DNA of 64,000 nucleotides from Erodium maritimum (lineage: Eukaryota > Streptophyta > Magnoliopsida > Geraniales > Geraniaceae), in NCBI GenBank assembly GCA_963921825.1, contig OY997593.1:65208039-65272038 (forward strand), in the 5' to 3' direction. Below, piece by piece: positions 10,063-21,480 of the stretch; the first letter of the stretch is position 1; each line of letters begins with the position of its first letter. The position numbers and the translations under genes were made by a program. The notes below the pieces were generated by a model, which saw only the letters and a list, made by a program, of their open reading frames with translations, did no database searches and was not told the origin of the DNA.

Positions 10063-12400
10063 TGTAAGAACCGCCCTCGGTCGATCCCGGTCGATCCCGG
10101 TCGAACCGGTGAATTTTGGCGAAAAGTTGACTTTTGCCGGAAAAGTCAACCGATGACCCAGGGAGTCATTCGGGACCTTTCCGGGACCCAAAAAGCTTAG
10201 TCGTCGTTACGGTTAGCTTAGTTGGGTCATTTCCTTTCAAACGGCTGTAATTGTGAAAAAGTCAACCCGGGGTCAATTTCGGTCAAATCAAGAGTCTTAA
10301 CGGTTTAAATTAATGTGTTGGATTTTCTTAAGAATAGAAGTGGTCCCCACATGGACACTTGTCCATGATATCTTGGAAGGGAAGAAATGGGTATGAATTG
10401 ACCCTTCTACCCTTAATAGTTGGACTTGAGAAAGGAAAGGGCAAGAGGGTATTTTGGGCATCAAATTTCTTAGGTTTAAGACCTCAATTGGGACATTTCT
10501 CAGCCCATTATTTGTTGTGGCTGAAATATAGAGAGAAGGAGCAAAGGGATAGCCTCCATTGAAGCTTGAAGAAGAAGGAAGGAGAAAAGTGGAAGCTTTG
10601 TCTTGATTTCTACCTCAAAACATATCACAAACCTCATTTCCTACATCTATTCTTCATTTCCAAGGTAAATCTCCAATCCTTTTTCGTTTTTGTTGAATTT
10701 AGTTCATGGGTATTGAGGAAAAAGACATGAACATGGTTGGTTTTGAGGTTTTGGTGTTAGATGATGATTTATGGAGAGAAAAGGGTGTTGGATGATAGTT
10801 TTTAATTGAATTTTTGATTGTTTGATGAAACCCATTTGGGGTCCTGGGGTATTGAAGGATTTGGGGTCGGTTTTGGAGTTTTGGGAGGTCATCAATGGAG
10901 TTTTTTAGGAAGAAATTCGTGGAAACGAAGTGGAAGGAGGAAGAAGAAGTGTAAGGACCGCTCCTGGTCAACGCCGGTCAATCGGCGGAAAAACGGAAAA
11001 ATTTAAAATTTTGGACACCCACTTAAATGAACCTAAAATTGACCCCGAGGGTCATACCGGACTTAAGTTGACCCCAATATCGACCAAAGTGAGTTCTGGT
11101 GACTCAGGGCAACTTTTTGACCAATTCGGGAAAAGTTGACTTTTTGCCGAAAAAAGTCAACCGAGCGACGTTTTGGTCCGTTCGAGGCCCGATTTGGATC
11201 CAAAAAGCTTATCCGTCGTTACAACGGTGTTAGTTGGGCCGTTTCCTTGTAGCACGCGAAATTTCATAAATTCTTGGAAAATGGGCCCACAGGGGCCCGA
11301 GACGGTCGAATTTCGCGAATCTGACTGAAAAATATCTACAAAGATATTTTTCTAACTAGTGGGACCCACATGACACTTGTCATGAAAGTGGTGGAAGGGA
11401 GTTGGAAGGACAATATTACCCTTGGAATTAAAATCAAAAACAAAGAAGGTTGGGGGCAAAATGGTCATTTTGGTGTGTGTTTGAATTTAAAAGAAAATAA
11501 AAAGAGAAAAGAAGAGAGATGGTCGGCCATTTCAGAAAAAAAAAAAGGAGAGGGAAGAGAGAGAAAGAAGAGAGAAGAAGAAGGAGAAAGAAAAGAGAGG
11601 TTTGGGTTCGATTTCCCGACGATCCGACCGATAGATCGTCTCAATTCTCGCGTATTCGTCATCCCCTCATCGTTCCCTACGGTAAGAACCGGTCTTTTTC
11701 TCGTTTTGACATGATTGAATTCTAAGGTTTTGGTTAGAATTGGTTTAAAGATGAATGGTTGAGGTTTGGGGTTCGTTAGGAACGTTTTGGGGCGAAAGGG
11801 GGCGTTTTCCGGTGTGGCCGTTTGGGGTCCACTTGGCCGGGACTCGGGTTTTTCGTGTTCGGGTGGTCTTGGATGATCCCCAAGTCGATAATTCACACCC
11901 GGAATGAATTATGGAATTAATTTGTGAGAATTCGGAAATTTGGGTTAGAAACTTTAAACGCGGAATTAAATCGCTCGGGTATCAGAAATTGATTCCGTCG
12001 ATTGCGTTGGAACACGTGAATTATATTAGGGTTGTAGAAATGAAAATGCGAATGTTCGGAGCCCCGGAGGGCGTTTTTCCGATCCCGTGCAGATTTGCTG
12101 AGCCGTGCGAATCGGGCCTTTCCGGGCCCATTGTTGACAATGTCGAGCAATTGGGAAGTTTGGGAGTGATCGGCATCGTCGGGGTTGCATTTGGACGTTA
12201 ATTACTTTAAATTCGGGTTTTGCCTTCATATTAAAAAGTGTATTATTTTGATCACTTTAGACCATGCCACCAACCGCGGAAAGAGAAGGCTAAGCGGGTG
12301 ATCGCGAGCGCGCCGGAGCTTGAGCGTGGACATTTGGAACGCTTTACGAGGTAGGGAAAAGTAGCGGGATATCGGCCGTGACAAGAGAAAGTTATTAGTA

Positions 12401-12620
12401 GAAATGCATGTGACACTTGGTGGTGTCGTAGGATAAGTGAACTTATCGAACAATAGAAATGCATGTGACACTTGGTGGTGTCGTAGGATAAGTGAACGTA
12501 TCGAACAATAGAAATGCATGTGGCACCTGGTGGTGTCGTAGGTTAAGTAAACTTACCGTGTGATAGAAATCACATGTGGACACCTGGTTGTGCCGTAAGT
12601 TGAGTGAACTGATTGTGTTT
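12401..12620 (+). repeat. 55-bp tandem repeats in LTR2, four units
   Basis: Units begin GAAATGCATGTGACAC at 12401, 12456, 12511 and 12566, an exact 55-bp period. Each contains a GACAC...GTGTC inverted repeat and a GATAAGT/ACTTATC palindrome (for example 12432-12447). The same units occur in reverse orientation in LTR3. Confidence 0.85.
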
Positions 12621-13629
12621 GTGTGTGGCCATGTGTGCCTGTGGGGTGTTGAACCCGTATTGTTGTTGACTGACTTGTTGAGTGGTAGTTAGTCGTTATG
12701 TTATATTTTGCTATTTGCGGAGTATTGTGTGATATTTGGTTGTGATTGTGATTGTTCTGGTGATACCTGATTTGTCACGCCCCGAATTTAGTTGGAACGA
12801 ACCCGGAACGCGAACGGGAAACAATAAAATAATTTTCAAACGTTTTAATAAAACCGCTTAAAATCACCACTTTGAGTTAATCAAAGTAATATTTTACAAC
12901 TTAAAAATACGTCCAAAACAAGCGGACAAAAACCAAAGCGTACGTCGCTAAAACTTCCCAAAAACCCGGACTCCCGCTCCCAGCTCTTCAAGCTTCGAGA
13001 GCTCCCCTAGTCCGTCTCGCGACCAGTACCTGTAGGAAAAGCAGCTAGGGGTGAGCGTTCGCTCACCACCACGGATACCAGACTGACTACGGCATACTAG
13101 TAGAAAATGCCGGAAACACCAACAACAAACAAACACCGGGGACTACCATCCCCAAACTCAAGTAACCCGACTGTCACCCGAACTGTTACTTTCCCCAACC
13201 AACTCAACACCCTGACACGTAATGTAGACCCGACACAGCGGTTACGACCTCAACCCAAAACGCGAATAATAACCACGCAACACCCAAGATCACAAAAGAT
13301 CGCACACGACAAACAAGATCACAAAGGATCGCACTCCAACTGCTCAGTGTCGGTTGCTAACCGGCTGGGCTCGAGCCTGCCCCACACAACTTTCCCCGAA
13401 CACAATCGGGCCAGGCGGTCGACCTGTTAGCGATATATTCCGCAATACGTCTCCGATAGCTAGTCGAAAGGGGAGTCGCCCTCTATCGCCGAAGAATGCA
13501 CAACTTTACCGATGGTTAGTCGGAAGGCTAGCCAACCCCCACGCGCGCGACCACATGACTCCTTTATTGTCAGGCGGGCCCCCAACCTCAGGCAAACACA
13601 ATCAACACCCAAGGTTCAACAAATAGTGA

Positions 13630-14030
13630 CGACACAAGTTTAACACTCCACAGGCACACATGCCCACCCACGACACACAAACAGTAAAACACGGGTTCAA
13701 CACCCCAAAGGACCACCCATGACCCACAAACAGTAAAACACGGGTTCAACTCCCCACGGGCACTCATGGCCACCCACGAAACACAAACAGTAAAACACGG
13801 GTTCAACTCCCCACGGGCACTTATGGCCACACAAGATACACAAACAGTAAAATACGGGTTCAACTCCCCATGGGCACTCATGGCCACCCAAGACACACAA
13901 ACAGTAAAATACAAGTTCAACTCTCCACGGGCACTCATGGCCACCCAAGACACACAAACAGTAAAATACGAGTTCAACTCCCCACGGGCACTCATGGCCA
14001 CCCAAGACACAAACAATTCAATCAACCTCC
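13630..14030 (-). repeat. 57-bp tandem repeats in LTR3, about seven units
   Basis: A unit containing CCACGGGCACTCATGGCC and ACACAAACAGTAAAA recurs every 57 bp (for example at 13754 and 13811). Because 57 is a multiple of three, several frames stay open and produce spurious repetitive ORFs of 100-150 codons. Confidence 0.85.
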
Positions 14031-14049
14031 GGGCACAACCAAATGCCAC

Positions 14050-14285
14050 CAGTATTTCTATTGTTCGATAAGTTCACTTATCCTACGACACTACTAAGTG
14101 TCACAAGCATTTCTATTGTTCGATACGTTCACGTATCATACGACACCACTAAGTGTCGCCTGCATTTCTATTGTTCGATAAAATACTTAACCTACGACAC
14201 CACCAAGTGTCACATGCAATTCTATTGTTCGACATGTTCACTTATCCTACGACACCAACAGTGTCACATGCATTTCTACTGTTAA
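14050..14285 (-). repeat. 55-bp tandem repeats in LTR3, four to five units
   Basis: Units begin ATTTCTATTGTTCGA at 14054, 14109, 14164, 14219 and 14272 (periods 55, 55, 55 and 53). They are the reverse complement of the LTR2 array. Palindromes GATAAGT-TC-ACTTATC (14067-14082) and GATACGT-TC-ACGTATC (14122-14137) differ at paired positions. Confidence 0.85.
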
Positions 14286-15724
14286 CTTTCCCTAGTCAGG
14301 GCCGAGATCCGGCTACTTTTCCCTACGTTGTAACGCTTTCCCAAAATTCCACGCCCAAGCTCCGGCGTGCTCGCGATCACTCGCCTAGCTTTCCCTTGCC
14401 GCGGTCCTCGGCACGATCTAACAAGATCACAGTTAAAAACACTTTTTAAGTTTGCAGACAAAGCTGAATTTTAATGAATTTGACGCCCAAACCCAACCCC
14501 GACAATGTCGATCACTCCCAAACTTCCCAATTACTCGACATTGTCAATAATGGGCCCGGAAAGGCCCGATTCGCCCGGCTCGACGAATCTGCCCGGGATT
14601 GGAAAACGCCCTTCCGGGGCTCCGAAAATTCCCGTTTTTGTTTCTACGATCTTAGAATATTTCAAGGGTTCCAATGCAATCGACGGAATCAATTTCCGAC
14701 TTCCGAGCGATTTAATTTCCAAATTTCACAATTTCACAATTTAATTCCATAATTCGTTCGGGTGTGAATTATCGATTCGGGGATCATCCAAAACCACCCG
14801 AACACGTAAAACCCGAGGCCCGGCCAAGTGGGCCCCACACGGACACAATGGGAAAATTTCCTTTTCGCCCCAAAATGTTCCTAACAAACCCCAAACCTCA
14901 ACCATTCATCTTTAAACCAAACTTAAACAAAACCCAACCTTAAACAACCCATTTAAACTCAAACCCTAAAATTCAAACGTTCCAAAACGAGAAAAAGATG
15001 GGTTCTTACCGTAGGGAATGACGAGGGGATGACGATTTCGCAAGAAAAAACACGATCCAACGGCCGGATCGTCGACAATCTTCAACAATCTCCCATTTTC
15101 TTTCCTTTTCTCTCATTCCCTTTCTCTCTCTCTTTTTCTCTTTTTTTTCCTGAAATGGACGTGTATCACCTCATCTTCTTTCCCTTTTGTTTTGTTCAAA
15201 AACTAACACTCTTAATTACAAAACTACCACCACTTATTTCTTTTTCTTTATTTTAAAAACCAACCACCATTACATTTATGACAAGTGTCTTGTGGGTCCC
15301 ATGAGTTAGAAAAATATCTTTGTAGATATTTTTCTGTCAGATTCGCGAAATTCGACCGTCTCGGGCCCCGAACGGGCCCATTTTCCAAGAAATTACGAAA
15401 TTTCACGTGCTACAAGGAAACGGCCCAACTAAGACTGTTGTAACGACGGATAAGATTTTTGGATCCAAAACGGGCCTCGAACGGACCAAAACGTCGCTCG
15501 GTTGACTTTTCCAGCAAAAAGTCAACTTTTCCCAAATTGGTCAAAAAGTTACCCTGAGTCCCCCAGAACTCATTTTGGTCGATATCGGGGTCAACTTAAG
15601 TTCGATATGATCCTCGGGGTCAATCTTAGGTCCATTTAGGTGTATGTCCAAAAATTTTAAATTTTCCTGTTTTCGCCGATTTGACTGGCGTTGACCGGGA
15701 GTGGTTCTTACATGATTGAGATGT

Positions 15725-15960
15725 GCCCGAGAGGTGTGTCGTACCTTCCGATGCGCGACCGGTAAAGTGTCGAGGGCTGTGTTCCCCGTGAGGTGTGTCG
15801 TACCTTCCGGCGCGCGATTGGTAAAGTGCGATGAGGCTTGAGTTATGCCCGAGAGGTGTGTCATACCTTCCGATGCGCGACCGATAAAGTTTCGAGGGAT
15901 GTGTTCTCCGTGAGGTGTGTCGTACCTTTCGGCACGCGATCGGTAAAATGTTGAGGCTTG
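15725..15960 (+). repeat. tandem repeats of about 60 bp in LTR2
   Basis: GAGGTGTGTCGTACCTTCCG-type sequence recurs four times at a spacing of about 60 bp. Alternate units are more alike, suggesting a dimer of about 121 bp. The array lies directly after the LTR3 insertion point. Confidence 0.7.
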
Positions 15961-16209
15961 AGATTCCGCGATGAAGGAGGGGCCCTCCTTCCAACTAGCA
16001 ATCGGGAAAGTGTTGCTATGTGCCGCGATGAGGTCGACCGCCTGGCCCGACTGTGTGTCGGGGAAAGCGCGTGGGGTAGTGCTAGGCCCAGCCGGATTGC
16101 TACCGGAAACTGAGCAGAAGGTGTGTTGATCCTTTGTGATCTTGGGTGTTTGTGTGGTTGGTTGGTATTGTGTGACATTGCTTGTGATCTTTGTGTGTGA
16201 GTGGGTTGT

Positions 16210-16420
16210 TTTGAGGCTTCCCCAACGTGATCGGGTAATTGGGGTATTGATATTGTGAGCAATAGTGATTTTCTTAGTTGAGAACGTGATCCCCGTTTTG
16301 AGGTTTCCCCTACGTGATCGGGTAATTGGGGTGTTGATATGGTGAGAAATAGTGTTTTGCTTAGTTGGGAATATGATCCCCATTCGAGGTTTCCCTTACG
16401 TGAGCGAGTATTTGAGGTAT
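16210..16420 (+). repeat. tandem repeats of about 90 bp in LTR2
   Basis: About two and a half copies of a unit containing ACGTGATCGGGTAATTGGGG and GAACGTGATCCCC. Confidence 0.65.
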
Positions 16421-18926
16421 TGTTATCGTGAGCAGTTGTGACGGGTTGGTATCAGGTTTTGAGGTATTTGTTTGCCCTGTTTAGATTGGTAAGTTGTTGA
16501 TACTTTACTAGTATGCCATAATCGAACGGGTATCCGTGGAGGTGAGCGGAACGCTCATCCCCTTTACTACTTTTCCCGCAGGTCTCTGAGGTAAGGACGA
16601 GTAGCGAATACTGGTTTGGTCGCGGAAAGTTACAAGTAAATGCACACAAGATCGTGTGAGGGTTGTGCTTTACCTTGTCGGTGTGACTAATGGAATGGTT
16701 GTTCGGTCTCGGATTTGGGGTCTCCATTACGTGCACGGGTCTTAGATGGTTGGTTGGGAAATTGATAGTGATTTGTGTGATAGTCGGGTTTAACATGTGA
16801 TTTGGGGTAGTAGTCCCCTGTGTTATTGTTCGTTGCCGGTGTTCCCGGCATTTCTGCTGGTATGTCGTACTCAGTCTGGTGTCCGTGGTGGTGAGCGAAA
16901 CGCTCACCCCTTGCTGCTTTTCCTACAGCTACCGTTCGTGAGGCGGACTAGAAGGATCTCTCGAGGCTTGAAGAGATGGGAGCGAGAGTTCGAGCTTTCG
17001 GGGTTGTCTAGCGACGTACTCATGTTTTAGTGTTGTTTCGCTTTTTAAATTAAAACTTAGTTTGTAAAAGTGTTCTTTTGATTAATACAAGTGGTACTTT
17101 TAAAGCGGTTTATTAAACTATTTGAGACTTTGTTTTACTTGTTTCACCGTTCGCGTTTCGGGTTCGGTCATACTGAATTCGGGGCGTGACAAGAAGGGTC
17201 TGCCCAGACCAGCACAGAATGTCGCACGGACCGGACCATGCCAGGGTCCGGAACGGAACGCCGCGCGGATCGTGCCAGGTCCCAGGCCGGTGGTCCCGGG
17301 CCGGTGTGCCGCACGGGCCGTGCCTGGTTCCGGGTCAGTGTGCTGCACGGGCCGGGTCGGGTACCGGGCCTGTGGGCCGCCCGGATTGGGCCTCATTCCG
17401 GCCCATTTTCCCTTCAGCCCATGTTTTGACTTTCGGGCCTAATTTAGTGGTTTTCTCGTTAAACTGAAATCGAATTAGTTTTAATTCTCGGATTGTTCGT
17501 GATCGTAGACGTTGGACCCGAGCACGGCGGAGGAGACTTTTGGACATCCCGAGGTAACTAAGCGTTTGGAAAGCGATCGAGGTAGGGAAAGTAGCGAATA
17601 CCGGTTTAATTACGGAAAGTTACTAGTATGCATATAGGTTGCGAATACTTTTTATAATTGTTAGAATTGCATGATTAGGATGTGAGGACCGAGTGGAATG
17701 AGGGATAGCTTACGAGCCATGTCGAGCCGTAAGTTTGGGAATTGTCGTGCTGTAGAAATGCATGCGTTCCATGTCGAGCCCTTAGGGTTGTGTGTTGATT
17801 GTGATGTCATGGTTGATGAGTGTGATGCTTGATGTGGGGTTTATCCGTTGTTAGATGAGGACCATGTTATGGTATGCTCGGTGAAGTATGTTGTTGTGTT
17901 TTGGCAAGTGTGATATGTTTGTTATGACGTGAACTGATGTTTGTGATATGATCGGGTGATTGATAGACCGATGTGTTGTGTTGTGGTAAGTTGGCTCGGT
18001 TGGTGTGCCGTGGTTAAACTATGGCATTGTGATGCGTGAAACTCTCTTGATGTATGTTCCGAGATGAGGTGTGTTCCGGTATAATACCTACACTGAGGGG
18101 GTATGACGGTGTAGGGTGGTATCTAGGCCGAAGGTGAGGTCCCACGTACGCGGTCCCCCGGGTGGTTCTGGTACGATACCTACATCGAACAGGTATGCCG
18201 GTGTAGGTTATCTAGGCCGATGCGGTATGATCCGGTATGACATATTGTGATTGTGCCCCGATGCGGTTCCGGGAAGACATCTAGGTCGATGCTGTGTGAT
18301 CTGGTATGATGTATACTGGTTGTGCCCGATGCGGTTCCAGGAAGATATCTAGGCCGATGTTGTGTGATCCGGTACGATATGGTTGAGTCGGGCTGTGGAC
18401 AGTCGGCGGAGTTCGGGGACCGTTGTACGGGACGTGTGTTGTTTTACTGTATGTGTTTCGCTTAATGATCGTAAGTGATGTGGTTCTAACGTGAAATTGG
18501 TCATGAAAGTATGTTTGTGTTTATGTGTTTTTCCGTGGACGTCGTTAGTGGTGTGCCTTGCTAGTATGCCCTAATTGGACGGTTACTCGTGGTGGTGAGC
18601 AGATACTCGTCACCTTAACTACTTTTCCTACTGAGCGAAAGCTCACCCCTTTACTTTACTGTGCTACAAGTTTCGAGCGGGATATGGTCTAGCGGGATTC
18701 TCGGAGCTTGGGAGCTACCGAGGGTCTTAGGCTAGTCTGGTCTAGAGACGTACTCTCTATGTTTACTAAACTATTTTAGTTATGTTTCCCGAGCTGTTGA
18801 CTCGCTTTATCAGATTTGTTGGTTTCAAATTATTATCTCAGAAGTTATTCCTTTTAAACTGCTTTATTTATTATTATTTTCAGTTCACGTCTCGAGTCCG
18901 GTCAAAACCGGATTTGGGGAGTGACA

Positions 18927-20940
18927 GCGCCATTTGTGTCTGGATACCCATTGGAGAGGCTTAGAGACCGATAGTTGGGGCGGAAGCAATGTGGTGTCCT
19001 CGAGGTGGCGGTATCATCGAGGAGGCTTGAGTACTCGTCGGATGGGGTTAGGTTTGTGCCCCACCTTCATACCGAGGGTTGGGTTGTGCGTGGTGATGAC
19101 GACATCACAGAATCATATGATTTTCCAGAATCCGATAGGGTAGCTAGAAACCCGACGAGAGGCCACATGCACCCTCATTTTCCCCAATGAGTCATCGGGG
19201 GTCGAAGAGGGGTTTGTGGATATTCCCCCCTAATCAACCATATGGTGGCATTGATTCCACCAAGTATCGTCGCGACATTCTTCAATCAGTCGGGAACTTG
19301 TATTTTACGTTTCTAAAGGCCCTCATTATCATCAGCGGGGGGACGACGTCAACCGGCTCCTTGGGAGGATACATAGTCCAATTGAGCCATTTAAGTCCCT
19401 AGTTACAAGGTTGTCTAGGTCCTCACTCTTGGGCTTCAATATTCTACTAGAGCACATTCTAGAATTGATTTGTCCCTTTTCGGACCATAGGGATTACTCA
19501 TCTCTACTCCACAGTCTTCAGTCGTTGTGTCGTTTACCTCAGCCAATATCACAACATTCTCCTATTGACACCTTTGAAGCACTTTAGTGAAAAGAGTACT
19601 TTTTCAATTTCGTATTTGTCCCACGATGTGTGGGGTTTTTATTTGCTCATTTTTATTTATTCTAGTTGGGTTTTGGCTCCCCCGAGTGACCTGTTTTGGG
19701 TCAGTACCTCTGGGGATTTCCTTTTATTAATAAATTGCTCTCGTTTCCCACTAATGTTTTTTAATGATTTTCAAAATACCAAACTCCACAATATTTTGAA
19801 TTATGACCGTAGATTTCAGTTATATCTTGTCTCATCATTTTTTAGCAAAAGGAACGAGTTTTATTAATATGAAAACTATCTAATATAACGAGGAATAGAA
19901 GAATAGTAGTACATCTGAGATCTGACTACAACTAATAATCTAAATAAACCCGGGGTATGATCGGATTTTTTGAGTGACTAAGCACTTAGAATTACCATTA
20001 AACCAGGCAATAAGACTTCGGACAACTACCTAAACTTGACAAAAGGACCATATCCAGCTCAACTAATCGGGAACACTAGGTATCTAGGAGATGTGCATGT
20101 GTGGGGATGGATCAAGTGATATGGTGGAGGGACCCCCTTACAGGGCGGATTGTCGATCCTCCTATACAGTCCCTCGTGCCAGGTCCTCGTGGATCTCGGC
20201 GAGGTTGTTGTCCAGCCCTCACTTGGATGCCGTTTATTCCTTCTAAATCATACGCCCTCGGGAGAAACCATATCCTCTAGGAGAATCAATGGTTCCCGTC
20301 ATACCTATTCCCGGGTTTTGCAAGACGGTAGACGTCACCGAACCCTCCTCTGTCCCCCTAAGGATAGACGAGGCTCGGATTGCGTTGGACGTCCCAACTG
20401 ATTTTCTTGGCTTAGGTAGGAAGACAGACACAAAGAGTGGCGCCGAACACGGTAGAAAAGTCGCATCGACCTTGGCAGTCAGGACCTCTCCATGCAGCCG
20501 TTGGCGAAGGTGCGGTCGTTGAGGATCACGATCTCGAGCAAGACTGGTCCCTCGATCCAGAGGCAGTAGTAGAAATGAGCGCAACCCCGGATATCGCACT
20601 AGAGCAGGAGTTCGAGGGCGAGGAACTCACGATCCGAGAAAAAAACGTCATGCCCCGTAAAATCTACCCCAACAACAAGTGGTCGCGAACTCTTCTTGGA
20701 CTAACGACGAACCCATGGGAAAAATCCAACCACGACTGAGGCTCCGTGAAACGCTCTTCAGGGAAGAAGCAAGGTCGCGAAAGCAAATCTAGTAGTGAAC
20801 AACTCCAGCGTGCCTCCAAACATCCTCTGAGAACGGGAGGGAGGCGTTCAACTGACGGCAAACCGACTAGTGCCGAACCGAGGATCAAACCAACACGAAC
20901 GCAATGAGGGGAAACCTTAATCGCCGCGCGTCGGGGCACG
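18927..20940. other. unassigned sequence right of the solo-LTR stack
   Basis: The GC-rich start of this stretch is the continuation of the LTR1 target. Frames at 20150-20740 on both strands are under 120 codons and overlap each other, and I recognise no domain. It may be decayed retroelement sequence. Confidence 0.3.
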
Positions 20941-21480
20941 TATTTTTTATAGGCAAAGAAAATTGAAATTAAACCTCCAACGAGAGGAAAGAGGAGTACA
21001 ACATGAAGTCTAGCTACAAACTTGCAACGGAACAAAAAGGACGCTACCTTCTAATACAACCAAAAACCAACAAGAGAGATTACAACCAAGACACCAACAA
21101 CAACCAGAAAAAGCACAGACAACCAACAAACAACAGAAAGCAAACAGGATGCTACTCAAGAAGCTGAAAACTAACAGATAAGGTCTAAAACCCAAGTATG
21201 ACCACCATGAAGCACAATTAAAAAAAGGGTCTAAGCTACCCAAATATTCCAACCTTGAAACTCAAATGAAAGCCAACCAGCAGCACAGACCACCCAGTAT
21301 AAAAACTTTACCCTAACTTAACAGGAACTGATCACCTCCTTGTTCCTTGAGTGCCGGCGGCCAATACCGTGAACAGCAAGAACAAATCCGATGGTCGCCC
21401 ACCGAAATTCCGATAATCACACTAACTCAAAAGTTTGAATTCTAAGAAGACTGAAATGCCTTAAACACTCGTCGGGCACA
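20941..21480 (-). mobile_element. possible 5'-truncated retroposon 3' end, minus orientation
   Basis: The minus strand ends TTTCTTTGCCTATAAAAAA at 20944, resembling the TTTGCCTTGCTGATAAAAAAA end of the plus-oriented copy near 23951. Only 3'-type non-coding sequence is visible. CGTCGGGGCAC just left of the tail and CGTCGGGCAC near 21470 might be an imperfect target duplication, which would set the right border. Confidence 0.35.

Larger units (their letters stand above)
12773..15712 (-). mobile_element. solo LTR 3 (family Y, inverted) inserted in LTR2
   Basis: The + strand reads TGTCACGCCCCGAATT at the left end and GAGTGGTTCTTACA at the right end, i.e. the same ends as LTR2 in reverse. TGATT at 12768-12772 and TGATT at 15713-15717 form a perfect target duplication. 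Length is 2940 bp. By eye, the outer few hundred bases match LTR2 well, with scattered substitutions. There are no internal retrotransposon genes. Confidence 0.85.
10950..17191 (+). mobile_element. solo LTR 2 (family Y) inserted in LTR1, interrupted by LTR3
   Basis: It begins TGTAAGGACCGCTCC and ends ATTCGGGGCGTGACA. AGAAG at 10945-10949 and AGAAG at 17192-17196 form a perfect 5-bp target duplication. Without LTR3 it is about 3.3 kb. Contents include four 55-bp tandem repeats (12401-12620), repeats of about 60 bp (15725-15960), repeats of about 90 bp (16210-16420) and two TGAGC...GCTCA hairpins. Frames inside are accidental. Confidence 0.8.
10063..18926 (+). mobile_element. solo LTR 1 (family X), interrupted by nested LTR2
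   Basis: The unit begins TGTAAGAACCGCC and ends GGGGAGTGACA, the TG...CA ends of an LTR. Flanking five bases are CCGCC (10058-10062) and GCGCC (18927-18931), a target duplication with one mismatch. Removing the nested LTR2 leaves about 2.6 kb. The first few hundred bases closely match the outer end of LTR4 (29199-32346, reverse orientation). The right half holds tandem repeats around CTAGGCCGATGCGGT (about 18060-18380). There are no gag/pol sequences, so I call it a solo LTR from recombination between the two LTRs of a long-LTR retrotransposon. Confidence 0.7.

Noticed and set aside
9628..10191. 187-codon minus-strand ORF
   Set aside because: It runs across the left border of LTR1, so it cannot be an original gene; the part outside the LTR is not recognisable.
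11370..11896. Arg/Lys/Glu-rich ORFs around 11400-11720
   Set aside because: These arise from a purine-rich tract inside LTR2 and occur on both strands.
13588..14049. 153-codon repetitive ORF and its partners in other frames
   Set aside because: Produced by the 57-bp tandem repeat (a multiple of three) inside LTR3.
12401..14285. CRISPR-like array
   Set aside because: Units are contiguous 55-57 bp tandem repeats without unique spacers, in a plant genome.
15541..16383. 280-codon minus-strand ORF
   Set aside because: It crosses the LTR3/LTR2 junction and tandem repeats of about 60 bp; no coding character.
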